This document shows positions 33,848-43,407 of a stretch of DNA of 64,000 nucleotides, one piece after another; the stretch's first letter is position 1, and each line of letters opens with the position of its first letter. Position numbers and translations under genes: made by a program. The DNA is from a virus, in IMG/VR virus record IMGVR_UViG_3300025137_000014, positions 1 to 64,000 of that record; one strand, 5' to 3'. The notes below the pieces were generated by a model. The model was not told the origin of the DNA. It searched no databases and saw nothing but the letters and a program-made list of their open reading frames with translations.

Positions 33848-34519
33848 TTAACTAAGTTGAATAGTTACCGTATAGTCTATAACGATAGTTCTATTCGCTG
33901 ATAATAACACAGGATGAAAAGTTACATGTGTTAGCATCAGGGTCTTCGTTTCATCTAATATGCCAGCGTTGGTAACGCCAGATAGTAGACCAATTTCATC
34001 AAAAGTAAATGCCGGCACACCAATCGGGTCTGTAGAACTATCTGTCTCCGGAAGATTTGCATTCGGATCTGATAGCTGTACGAAACTTTCATAGTCATTG
34101 TGTGACAATTCTACTTTGAAGTTAATCTTTGATGTATTTTCTGGAATAAGTGTTCCATTAACATCTTCACCAGGAAAGTAAACCGTATTAACTGTTCCCT
34201 GCTGATAAGTTTTAGTGTATAACTTTGAATTACTCGCTGTCATACTTAATTCATCATATGTTGTGAAAACTCTTGGAGAACGGTAAGATAGCGTAGAAGT
34301 AGAATTACTTCCGCCATTACCGAATGCCATCCAATTGATATATGGTGCAGACCCAGTCCCATTGATACTTGTTGGCTTACCAGCAAGTCCAGAGGCTAGA
34401 ACATATGCCATATTTCCTGGATGAATAGCATTTTTCTTATTAACGAGTATTTGGCCTGTCTCTTTATCTGAGATTTTTAACATTCCAACTACTTGTGCTT
34501 GTATATTATCTTTAAACAT
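33848..34519 (-). CDS. Virion structural protein
   Basis: 223 residues, beta-rich. HPGNMAYVLASGLAGK and INWMAFGNGG are recurrent in marine T4-like structural proteins of the baseplate-to-fibre region. Late promoter GATAAATA 25 bases upstream and AGAGAGA as ribosome site. Exact part of the tail unknown. Confidence 0.65.
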   Translation of the reverse strand: MFKDNIQAQVVGMLKISDKETGQILVNKKNAIHPGNMAYVLASGLAGKPTSINGTGSAPYINWMAFGNGGSNSTSTLSYRSPRVFTTYDELSMTASNSKLYTKTYQQGTVNTVYFPGEDVNGTLIPENTSKINFKVELSHNDYESFVQLSDPNANLPETDSSTDPIGVPAFTFDEIGLLSGVTNAGILDETKTLMLTHVTFHPVLLSANRTIVIDYTVTIQLS

Positions 34520-34544
34520 TTTTATCTCTCTTAGTAATCTTAAC

Positions 34545-34552
34545 TATTTATC
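34545..34552 (-). promoter_or_regulatory. Late promoter GATAAATA
   Basis: Minus-strand GATAAATA in the 53-base gap after the 2944-residue gene, 25 bases before the start at 34519. Confidence 0.75.
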
Positions 34553-34572
34553 AAAATACTGTCTGTATGGTT

Positions 34573-37500
34573 TTAAACCCAATCCTCTTTCACTTTCCCA
34601 TGTAGAACTATCTCTAACGGTGTATCCAATGCGTACACTTTGCTAGTATTCCCAAGTTCTGTGAGTAGACCTGTATACAGACCTCTTTCTTCAATAGTAA
34701 GGTTTTGTGATGCTTTCTTGTTATAAGTCATAAACTCTATGATACCTGTTGTTTCATTTTCGAAAGCAATCAATTTCTTATTCTTTTTAGATGCTGTTTT
34801 GAAAGATGCCGGAGTATCTACTACAACTGTCGTACCATCAAATGATGCCGCAGTCGATTCAGCTTTAACTCCTATCTTCCATCCACGACCAAATATGTCA
34901 TACACAAACATGAACGTCTTATCATGTGTTGTTCTTGTCGCATCTGTATATTGTTTTATCATTACTGTGGAAGCATCAAGTATTGTAGGAAGTATCAGAC
35001 CAGTGTCAAAGCCACCTGGTAAATCTGTGTACTGTTGTCTTGTTCGTAATAGTCTTCCTTGTTCCCAAGTTCCATCTGCAATGGTAGTGTAATTGTCTGC
35101 ATCAATGATTTTCTCATCGCCGCCGTCTAATACATCTGCATCAATATAACGTGAATGGTTACCAAAGTCAAGTGTAATATTCATTTTTTCTTCAATGTTT
35201 ACATTTGAATTAATAATTTCTTCTTTGCCGTAAATTCTTTCTTTTGTTCTTATCTTCGTATGATAAGGTTTTGCCTCAGTGATATACTCAATAATATCTT
35301 CTTCACTATCACGTTGATAGATAGCGTACTGTCTCAAGTCTCTATGAAACATTTTGATATCAATATAACTTGATTTAAATATCCAGTCTGGATAACTTTT
35401 CTCTGTATACAAATAGTTAATCATACCAAATAAAATATTATTAAGAACATTTCGTTTAGGATACCCCATTAATAATGAAGATAGTTCATGTATCTGAACT
35501 CCTAATGCATTTTCGTAATACTGTTTAGATGCTTCATCGTTTTCTGGTTTAACCATATCTACATAAGACAATGATAATGCATTCTTTGAACTATTAACTA
35601 AACGTAATGCACCTTCATGTTCAACATAATATTCATCATGTGTAGGCAATTCTAGTTTAAATGAAGTTATACCTTCTCTATATAATTTTAACATATCAAA
35701 GTTTCTTGTCTTAGATAGATATCCGTATCTTTTGACTTCTTTATATTCGTCAGTTAGATACCAATCGTTTAGAGACATTGCTAACTCATCTGGGAAAATA
35801 AATTCTTTGTAGAATGGGAAGTTACCAGTTAGATGTTTGTTAGATAATTCTTTATTAACAAGTGATGCAAAGTTTTCTCTAGCACCTTGTAAATCTGTGA
35901 ACCAAGTATTAGTGAAATCTTCCTTCATTCTAAATACTCTGACTACATCACCTACTACAATATCAACTGATTTTGCAATTAATAATTTTGCCTGTGAAAA
36001 ATTAGTAGGATCAATGTCAAATCCTATATCTTTGGCATCCACTATTTTAGAGTTTAATGTAACAACAGTATCATTGATAGTCGCATCGGTTTGTCCTATT
36101 ATCAGTCCAGAAAGAATTTGGAATTGTATAATAGTATGATTAGGATCACCCAACATTGACTGTTCAACTTTTGTTTGGTCAGCCGAATAATATTCTATAT
36201 TAGAAATATTATTAATAAGTTCTTTCCATAATTTGCTATCAACTACACTGTTATCAAATTTTCCACCCTCTTTAATAAATTTGAAATCAGTATGCTTTGA
36301 TGAAACATCAGGAGTCATTCTATATTCTAATGTCACATCTACTGTTTCATTTTCGAATACAAATGCATTGTTGCTTATAGCTATTTTATTATTAGATATT
36401 GGTATAAATTTATTATTAATATCACCACTCTGTAATAGCATTTTAATTTCTTCAATGCTTAACGTCTTTCCAGAAACTGGTTCACTTCCTATCTCACTCC
36501 AATAATAATATTCAGTAATAGATTTATTCTTAATTGTATCAAAATAAACTTTGGTAGTAAATGTTGTTATGCCTTCTGGTAGTGCTTCGCTTTTAGACCA
36601 CTGCTTAATATTAATTTCTGAACCAGGAACTAACTTGCCCCAATATTTTGATGCAAATGATTCTACTAAAATTCTGTTTGCATCGCCATAGTCATTGTAT
36701 CTATAGTAACGTGCAAGAGTAGTGTCCCACCAAATCTTTCCTAAGTTTTCATCAAGCCATAATTCTTTGCTGGTAGCATTATCATATCCGGCTGGATCTT
36801 CCCATGTAATATAATCAATATCTCTTGTTGCTGAACCTGGGAATTTTAAGTTAAGTGGGTCATATAATTGATAGTTAAAGAAGTTATCACCATCTTGTAT
36901 GATAACACGTTTCATGTAATCTACTTCAAGTGTAGTTGCTTCTCTGTTTCTTATTATTAATGAACCTGTGCTATTTCTATTTAGAACTGCCCAGCCCTCA
37001 CTTGCATATGAATCTGCCCAAATTAATGCTTCTGCATTTAATCCTAAGTCTGCATAAAACTCATCAAACGTTTCAAATAAGAAGAACGGAGTAAATCGCA
37101 TAGACTTCCAACGCATTGCTTTGAAGTTTGCATTACTAGTAACACTCGTATAGTCTCTATATAGCCCTACTTTATTTAATATTCCATCTGATGTTCCACT
37201 GAATGACAAACTAACATTAGCACTTGTGAAGACCATTCTGCCATCACTTGTAATGTTAACCGAAATTGTACTTGATTGTGTATTAATAAAATCTTTAAAT
37301 TCTGATGCACTACTACTTACTGATGTACTATTAGAGTAAGTTCCTGCATTAATACCCAAATCATTTAATGGATTACCAGTAGTATTCGACAATGCAATAC
37401 TAGACTGCGAACTTGTAATTAGTAACTGTCTACCTGATGTACTCTTAGATAATGTAACACCAGTTGTACCTGATAGTGCCTGATTTTGTATGTCTTCAAT

Positions 37501-40500
37501 AATATTCGTTAATGCATCTACTGTAACTGTTGTAGTTGCAAATCCTAATCTAGTCATTGCACCAGCTGTAACTTCTGTAATAGTTAACTGTGCATTTGAA
37601 CTTGTAATAGTTACTGCATTCCCTGATGCTGATGCTGACACACCTGTAATTGATAATGCATTAATCTGATTAACTACTGATTGTGCATTTGGATCACTTG
37701 TTGCATTGTATGTACCAGAGGTCATACCTAATGCTGATAATGATGTACCGCCTAATACCATTGTATTATTCGAACTTGCGATAGTCAAAAGACCACCGAC
37801 TGATACTGTCGCTGTTATACCAGCGATTGTAGATAATTCTGTAGCAATGTTTTCGAATTTACTTGCTTTGTAAGATGATGTAGTCGATATACCTAAGTCA
37901 GTTAATGCTGAACCAGATACTTCTAATACACCTGCACTTGTTGTTAATACAATTTCATCATTTGCTGTTTTACTTGCAACAACATCAAGACTGTTTGTAT
38001 TAATGTTTGATATAACAGCGTCAACATCATCTCCTGAAGTTAAAGATAATAATGTACCATTAACCTGAAGAGGTTTATTCTGTGGTATAGTCGGTGCCTG
38101 TACTGTTCCTGTAACTGTTAAGTCTGCAAAAGATTTTGATACACTGTCAACTTCAATAGTTTGTCCAGATGCAATAGCTGTAGTTTCTGTTGCTGTGGAT
38201 GTTTCACTAATACTAGAAACACCACTATAGTCTACAGTTAATGTTGTACCATCGATTGTAACCTCATCATCTTTAGAAGAAGTTAAACTAGAAGAGGCTA
38301 TTGCAGTTGTGCCTCTAAATGTAACAACAGTGTTTGCATTTATGATTGTTCCAGTAGACCCATATATAACCATCTGCATTTTTTCACCCACAGAAACTAC
38401 AGGATCAACTGTTGCTCCTTGGATAGTAATACCAGTTGATACTGAACCACTGCCTGGAGTGTATGTAAAACTTTCACCATCAACTACGATTGCATCACCA
38501 GATGAAAACACTGGATTACTTACTGAACCAATTGCTTCAACACCTTGCTGTGATGAAGTTGGAACAAATAAACTATTTGTAGTCGAACTATCAATCTCTA
38601 CAATAAGAGGTTCATAGTTTAATTCAAATACTAAGTATTCATAAATTGCGATACCACTAACTTGTCTTGTTCCATTGCTTACCAGATAATAATAATCTGC
38701 TACTTCTGGATCAATCGTTTCATTTTTAATTTTTAGATATACACTATCGATTGTTTCAATTTCATTTGTCAATCCAATATACAATTGGTTGTCATCTGTT
38801 TCACCTATGTATGAAATTTCTGCAACTTCGCTTAGACGTTTTACATCCCATTCTCTTTGTGGATCAAACTGTACCCAAGCTGTGTCGCCTTCATATAGTG
38901 TTTCATTGTTTAAATTCGTTAAATCATATTCTGTTTTTACTTTATAATTTACATCATCACCATCTACATATCCTGTTGTTTTAACTGGATATTGTTTTGC
39001 AATATCTCTATAAACAAATGGTTGCTGTAAAGTATCATATGTAATTGTGTGTGGATCACTTAATATATCAATAGTGTTAATAGTTTTAGTTACACTAAAT
39101 CCATTGTTAACTTTTCCGTAATCGTCTACTTTAATTGCCCAAACATCTTGGTGTGTGATATCTTTAAAGTTACTATTGTTATTAATAATTCTATTAATAG
39201 AAGATTCTGTACCTTTGTGAGATAGAAAACCTTTGTAAAATTCTAGTGAACTTTCTCTTTCTAATCCGTGATTAGATAAGTATGCTCTTTTATTATAACC
39301 AATCTGCGAACCCTTAAGTCCGTTGATTGACTCTAAACTTTGGTCAACTAATGTATCTCTGTAGTATTTTGATTCTTCTGCAATAGTCTCAAAGTTTGGT
39401 ATTAATTTGTCGCCATATGTTAAGTAACCGTCTACTGTTAGCGTTCCGTCCCAATCAGTATTTCTATTACAATCAATTTGCATACGTAGATTTCTATTGT
39501 GATTAAGTGGATCATAAATTATGTCACCATAACTATCTACTCTATCTACAACAAATGCATGTTCAACATCTTGAATATCAATCTTCATTCCATAAATAGG
39601 AACATCACTTCTAAAGTTCAGTGTCTTGCCATCTGTAGTAAAGTTAATTGAAGTATTTGGTATTAATCTTCCTGATGCATCAACTACACGATAAAAGTTT
39701 TTATGTGTTTCTTTTCTAACTGAGGCTACTCCATATGGTGCTGTGAAATTTCCTGACAACAACATAGGAGATAATGTAATAAAATCTCCAGGCTCATGTG
39801 TCTCTGAACTCCATTCTAAGAATTTTAACAAAAGCTGTTTAAAGTCAATGGCGTTACCGTCTTCATCTATATCTGTAAGTCCCCAACCTATCAGTCCTAA
39901 ATATTCCTGATACCCCAACATTAAATGTGCAACATCATCTATTGAAGTTAATATATCTCCGTAGTTAAAAGTTTTTATTGCATCGTTTTGAAATTCTTTC
40001 CAACCGTAAGCAGTAATAACATTTGTTGTTGGCCATTCTATTAATTGTTTCCAATCTTCAATATTATCATCAAGTAATGTAGTTGAAGTATGTGTTCTTA
40101 AACAAACATAAGGTTGACCATTATATTTCATGTAGCTATCTTGTCTGTAGAATGCACCTTCTTGCCATTCATTAAGATTCATTCTATCGCCTTTAGTACT
40201 GAACGCTTTTTCTCCAGACGTTCTGTCCCAATCCATAGCAAAGAACGTAGGATTTATTTCATCATATCCTTGAACTCTGTAACCAAAACTTCTTATCTTG
40301 GGTTGTGATATCATGACCCAAGCCGCATAATCAAATTGTATTGTGTTTGATTGTTCTATTGTTGTCTGCCCAGAAACTTTTCTTCTATAATATTTGTTAT
40401 CTGATGGGTTAAGAACTACGTCACCAATTTCATATGTAGGAGTACTTCCTAATTGATATACCGGATGTGATGAATCCATTGAAACTTTTTCAATAACAAT

Positions 40501-43407
40501 AGCACTAAAGAATTCACTTCTGTTTGGTTCTCCAGAATGTATTATTAAGTCATAATTATCTTTAGGTATCTCTGTATACTTGCTATTAGACATAGAAGTG
40601 TTTTCTGCTAATAGTTTAAAGTTGTTTACAAACCCACCTAATTTATTACCTAATTTAAATTCGTATTGTTGCTTCTCTGCAAGAACTTGTGAAGTGTTTA
40701 TGCCTTCTCTGCTATTATGAATTGATATAGTTTGGTCTATTTCATCTTTGTATGTGTGAAGTATTTTAAAAGGTTTAGTAAGCATCATTAAGATAAACTC
40801 AATAAATGGATACTCACTTGAACGTCTCCATGCCATTTCTCTTGGAGAGCCGTCACCGAATTCCCAGTCTTCTGTCATTCTTGAAATTTCACTTACGCCC
40901 AACGAACCATTAAAGAATAAACTATTTACATCAAGTAGTGCGCCATTGGCATCTACTGGAATAGGTAAATCTGTAATGTTGTTAGCTGTATATAAGTTAT
41001 TCCAAAAAGCAGGGTCACCAAAGTTTGTGCCATATGTAGTTCTAAAGTTTTCAGGCTCTTGAGAAAGTCCTATTACTTTCCAAGGTTCTTCTTTTGGATT
41101 ATCTGTATTGTACGCAAAGTGGAATATACCACGCCAATGTCCCGGAGTATTTGCATCTATATTTCTATAGTTCCATGTTCTCCAGTCATCGCTTTTGTAA
41201 TCTGTATTTTGTAAGTCATCAATATTATTTCTAATCATCCATTTCTTAAAGAAAGGATACATTGTATATTTCTTCTCAGAATTTTGCCAGTCTGTTGAGG
41301 CTGTTCTATATACGCCGTAGTTAATTGAATCTATATTTGTTCTTGTTATATTGTCATCTAAATTATTCCAAATAAAAGTTTCAAACAACATCATAATGTC
41401 ATCTGTTCTATCATTCCATAATTTCATCATAGACCCATCGTGTCCTCTTAGGAAACTCATACTTGGGTAACCATTTGGATTATTAGAATAGTTCGCATCG
41501 TCTACTATTTCTGGTCTAAATGCAGGATTAATTTTTAAGTAAGTTGCACTTGGTGGAATAAATGTTTCTTTAATGCTATCATATCTTCTAAGATATACTG
41601 TGCTAGTACTTTGTACTGGTACAACAAATGTTAGTTCGTCACCTGTTTGAGAAACAGTATAATCTACATTAAGTCTTTGCAGTATACCATCTTTAAATAC
41701 TGACACTGTTTTATCAAAAGCTATGGTTCCTATTTCTGCTGGTATAATTTGTTCTTGTGAACCATCAGTAATTTCTATCTCTGCTTGTTGATAATTAGAA
41801 TATAATTCGCCGTGATTAATCATATCAAGTTTATCAAATATACTAATACTATCCCTTTTTGACAATGCAATCGTATTCAATGCTTCCTCAAGTAATAAAA
41901 TATCATCTTTAGATTCACTTCCTGGATCATTTAATATTTCTCTTATTGTAGTTACTAGTTTATTTTTATAACCTTGATACGTTGTTGATAGAAATTCAAC
42001 AGCTTTAATTGGATCATAGTCATCTCTAGTTAAGGCAAAAAACGCATCTCTAACGTCAACTGAATTTGTAACTAATACACTTCCTCTATTGTTAAATGTA
42101 GTTGTAGTGCCTGTTGATGTTAGATTTCTAAAATTATTAAATCCATTCGCTTCACCTGTAAGTCCAGGTGCAGTTTCTAATATTCGTAAGAAATGTTCAT
42201 ATACTAACGAATAAGATAACTCTATATTATTATAACTCTTATTATCAATGTTAAATTCTAGTGAATGATGAAGTCTTTGAAATCCATTATCACCGTCGTT
42301 TACTACGGCATTTAGTGTACAATAATCAACATATACAAATCCTTCTGGTTCATCAGTTAGTGTTACTGTATTGTTAGGAGCGTCAACTGTGTAGTTTGCA
42401 ATTTGCTTTATACCTTCTACGTATACGTCTACCGCATTTACATTTTTAGGTCTTTGCGATAATGTCAGTGTCTTACCTGCTTCTCTTCCAAATTCTTGTC
42501 TAAAGTTTCTATAATCAAATATAGTATCAATGTATATAGATTCTAATGCGCCATTGATATCGAAATGTGCTTCATTTGGAATATCAACTATGAAACAATA
42601 CTCACTTAAGTAGTCACCTGCTTTTAAAACTGGAGTGAAACCTAACTCTAGGTCTGCATTATATAAACTAGAATCACCTTCTACGTATGTAAAAATTCTT
42701 GCATCATCTAAGTTTGATCCATCTTTAGCATAAATTTTGAAAAGAGGAAACTCCCAATCAGTAGTTGTATCTTTTAATAAACTACTATTGTTAAGTTCTA
42801 GTCTGCTATCAAATTCTATAATAGGACGTTTAGCTTGTTCTATCTTGTCCATATTAGAAGTTGTTATGAAATTTTTAATATCATCATAATGATACCATTT
42901 GTTTTCATTTGACCACCAGTTATCTACTGCAAATAAATTTAATTCGTCTCTACCAATAGTAACGTAATGCTTCTTATCACTACCAGGTGTTAGATTAGAA
43001 TCAAACCCTGGTCTTACCCAATAGTACATTTCATAGTTTATAAACTTATCTAAGTTTATTGGGATATTAATTGTTTTCTTTGATGTATCGAATAATCTTC
43101 TATGGTCATTTGTTAATGCACCTTTATTGAATAATGCATTAAGCATATCTTCATAAAATACTTTATCATATGAACTAGCATAGACTGGTTCTAATCCGTA
43201 ATTTTCACGATTGAATGCATGAGGAGGGTACGAAAGATAGATATCTTCTTCTTTGTTTATTCCCTTTTCTTTTCTTCCTACAAATGCTTTTGTCTTTTCA
43301 ACTGAGCCTTTAGAAAACGCTCTTTCAAGTGTTCCTTCAAAGATAGTCTGTAATTCACTATTCTTTAAATGTCCCGGAAGAAAGTCATAAATTTTATTCT
43401 TAGCCAT
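34573..43407 (-). CDS. Giant baseplate/tail virion protein at the gp7 position
   Basis: 2944 residues, the largest gene in the window. The N-terminus (MAKNKIYDFLPGHLKNSELQ, KGSVEKTKAFVGRKEKG) and long Trp/Tyr-rich segments resemble the very large virion proteins next to gp6 in marine T4-like phages, where T4 has gp7 and gp8. Residues about 1600-2090 are a Ser/Thr-rich repeat array. The C-terminal 800 residues return to non-repeated structural sequence. Overlaps gp6 by 8 bases. Equivalence to gp7 is positional inference. Probably a wedge protein extended with fibre-like domains. Confidence 0.65.
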   Translation of the reverse strand: MAKNKIYDFLPGHLKNSELQTIFEGTLERAFSKGSVEKTKAFVGRKEKGINKEEDIYLSYPPHAFNRENYGLEPVYASSYDKVFYEDMLNALFNKGALTNDHRRLFDTSKKTINIPINLDKFINYEMYYWVRPGFDSNLTPGSDKKHYVTIGRDELNLFAVDNWWSNENKWYHYDDIKNFITTSNMDKIEQAKRPIIEFDSRLELNNSSLLKDTTTDWEFPLFKIYAKDGSNLDDARIFTYVEGDSSLYNADLELGFTPVLKAGDYLSEYCFIVDIPNEAHFDINGALESIYIDTIFDYRNFRQEFGREAGKTLTLSQRPKNVNAVDVYVEGIKQIANYTVDAPNNTVTLTDEPEGFVYVDYCTLNAVVNDGDNGFQRLHHSLEFNIDNKSYNNIELSYSLVYEHFLRILETAPGLTGEANGFNNFRNLTSTGTTTTFNNRGSVLVTNSVDVRDAFFALTRDDYDPIKAVEFLSTTYQGYKNKLVTTIREILNDPGSESKDDILLLEEALNTIALSKRDSISIFDKLDMINHGELYSNYQQAEIEITDGSQEQIIPAEIGTIAFDKTVSVFKDGILQRLNVDYTVSQTGDELTFVVPVQSTSTVYLRRYDSIKETFIPPSATYLKINPAFRPEIVDDANYSNNPNGYPSMSFLRGHDGSMMKLWNDRTDDIMMLFETFIWNNLDDNITRTNIDSINYGVYRTASTDWQNSEKKYTMYPFFKKWMIRNNIDDLQNTDYKSDDWRTWNYRNIDANTPGHWRGIFHFAYNTDNPKEEPWKVIGLSQEPENFRTTYGTNFGDPAFWNNLYTANNITDLPIPVDANGALLDVNSLFFNGSLGVSEISRMTEDWEFGDGSPREMAWRRSSEYPFIEFILMMLTKPFKILHTYKDEIDQTISIHNSREGINTSQVLAEKQQYEFKLGNKLGGFVNNFKLLAENTSMSNSKYTEIPKDNYDLIIHSGEPNRSEFFSAIVIEKVSMDSSHPVYQLGSTPTYEIGDVVLNPSDNKYYRRKVSGQTTIEQSNTIQFDYAAWVMISQPKIRSFGYRVQGYDEINPTFFAMDWDRTSGEKAFSTKGDRMNLNEWQEGAFYRQDSYMKYNGQPYVCLRTHTSTTLLDDNIEDWKQLIEWPTTNVITAYGWKEFQNDAIKTFNYGDILTSIDDVAHLMLGYQEYLGLIGWGLTDIDEDGNAIDFKQLLLKFLEWSSETHEPGDFITLSPMLLSGNFTAPYGVASVRKETHKNFYRVVDASGRLIPNTSINFTTDGKTLNFRSDVPIYGMKIDIQDVEHAFVVDRVDSYGDIIYDPLNHNRNLRMQIDCNRNTDWDGTLTVDGYLTYGDKLIPNFETIAEESKYYRDTLVDQSLESINGLKGSQIGYNKRAYLSNHGLERESSLEFYKGFLSHKGTESSINRIINNNSNFKDITHQDVWAIKVDDYGKVNNGFSVTKTINTIDILSDPHTITYDTLQQPFVYRDIAKQYPVKTTGYVDGDDVNYKVKTEYDLTNLNNETLYEGDTAWVQFDPQREWDVKRLSEVAEISYIGETDDNQLYIGLTNEIETIDSVYLKIKNETIDPEVADYYYLVSNGTRQVSGIAIYEYLVFELNYEPLIVEIDSSTTNSLFVPTSSQQGVEAIGSVSNPVFSSGDAIVVDGESFTYTPGSGSVSTGITIQGATVDPVVSVGEKMQMVIYGSTGTIINANTVVTFRGTTAIASSSLTSSKDDEVTIDGTTLTVDYSGVSSISETSTATETTAIASGQTIEVDSVSKSFADLTVTGTVQAPTIPQNKPLQVNGTLLSLTSGDDVDAVISNINTNSLDVVASKTANDEIVLTTSAGVLEVSGSALTDLGISTTSSYKASKFENIATELSTIAGITATVSVGGLLTIASSNNTMVLGGTSLSALGMTSGTYNATSDPNAQSVVNQINALSITGVSASASGNAVTITSSNAQLTITEVTAGAMTRLGFATTTVTVDALTNIIEDIQNQALSGTTGVTLSKSTSGRQLLITSSQSSIALSNTTGNPLNDLGINAGTYSNSTSVSSSASEFKDFINTQSSTISVNITSDGRMVFTSANVSLSFSGTSDGILNKVGLYRDYTSVTSNANFKAMRWKSMRFTPFFLFETFDEFYADLGLNAEALIWADSYASEGWAVLNRNSTGSLIIRNREATTLEVDYMKRVIIQDGDNFFNYQLYDPLNLKFPGSATRDIDYITWEDPAGYDNATSKELWLDENLGKIWWDTTLARYYRYNDYGDANRILVESFASKYWGKLVPGSEINIKQWSKSEALPEGITTFTTKVYFDTIKNKSITEYYYWSEIGSEPVSGKTLSIEEIKMLLQSGDINNKFIPISNNKIAISNNAFVFENETVDVTLEYRMTPDVSSKHTDFKFIKEGGKFDNSVVDSKLWKELINNISNIEYYSADQTKVEQSMLGDPNHTIIQFQILSGLIIGQTDATINDTVVTLNSKIVDAKDIGFDIDPTNFSQAKLLIAKSVDIVVGDVVRVFRMKEDFTNTWFTDLQGARENFASLVNKELSNKHLTGNFPFYKEFIFPDELAMSLNDWYLTDEYKEVKRYGYLSKTRNFDMLKLYREGITSFKLELPTHDEYYVEHEGALRLVNSSKNALSLSYVDMVKPENDEASKQYYENALGVQIHELSSLLMGYPKRNVLNNILFGMINYLYTEKSYPDWIFKSSYIDIKMFHRDLRQYAIYQRDSEEDIIEYITEAKPYHTKIRTKERIYGKEEIINSNVNIEEKMNITLDFGNHSRYIDADVLDGGDEKIIDADNYTTIADGTWEQGRLLRTRQQYTDLPGGFDTGLILPTILDASTVMIKQYTDATRTTHDKTFMFVYDIFGRGWKIGVKAESTAASFDGTTVVVDTPASFKTASKKNKKLIAFENETTGIIEFMTYNKKASQNLTIEERGLYTGLLTELGNTSKVYALDTPLEIVLHGKVKEDWV
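37130..38330 (-). repeat. Protein-coded tandem repeats, flagellin-hook-like
   Basis: Inside the 2944-residue protein, units of roughly 60-70 residues recur with the pattern [V/I]xxxIN...GVTAS...LTITSS...LxxLGI..GTY. Examples are VVNQINALSITGVSASASG and LSALGMTSGTYNATSD, then IIEDIQNQALSGTTGVTLSK and LNDLGINAGTYSNSTS. The pattern resembles the IN repeats of FliD and flagellin hook proteins. About four to five units by eye. Confidence 0.55.

Noticed and set aside
37130-38330. CRISPR or DNA-level repeat array
   Set aside because: The periodicity is in the protein and diverged at the DNA level; no short identical direct repeats with spacers.
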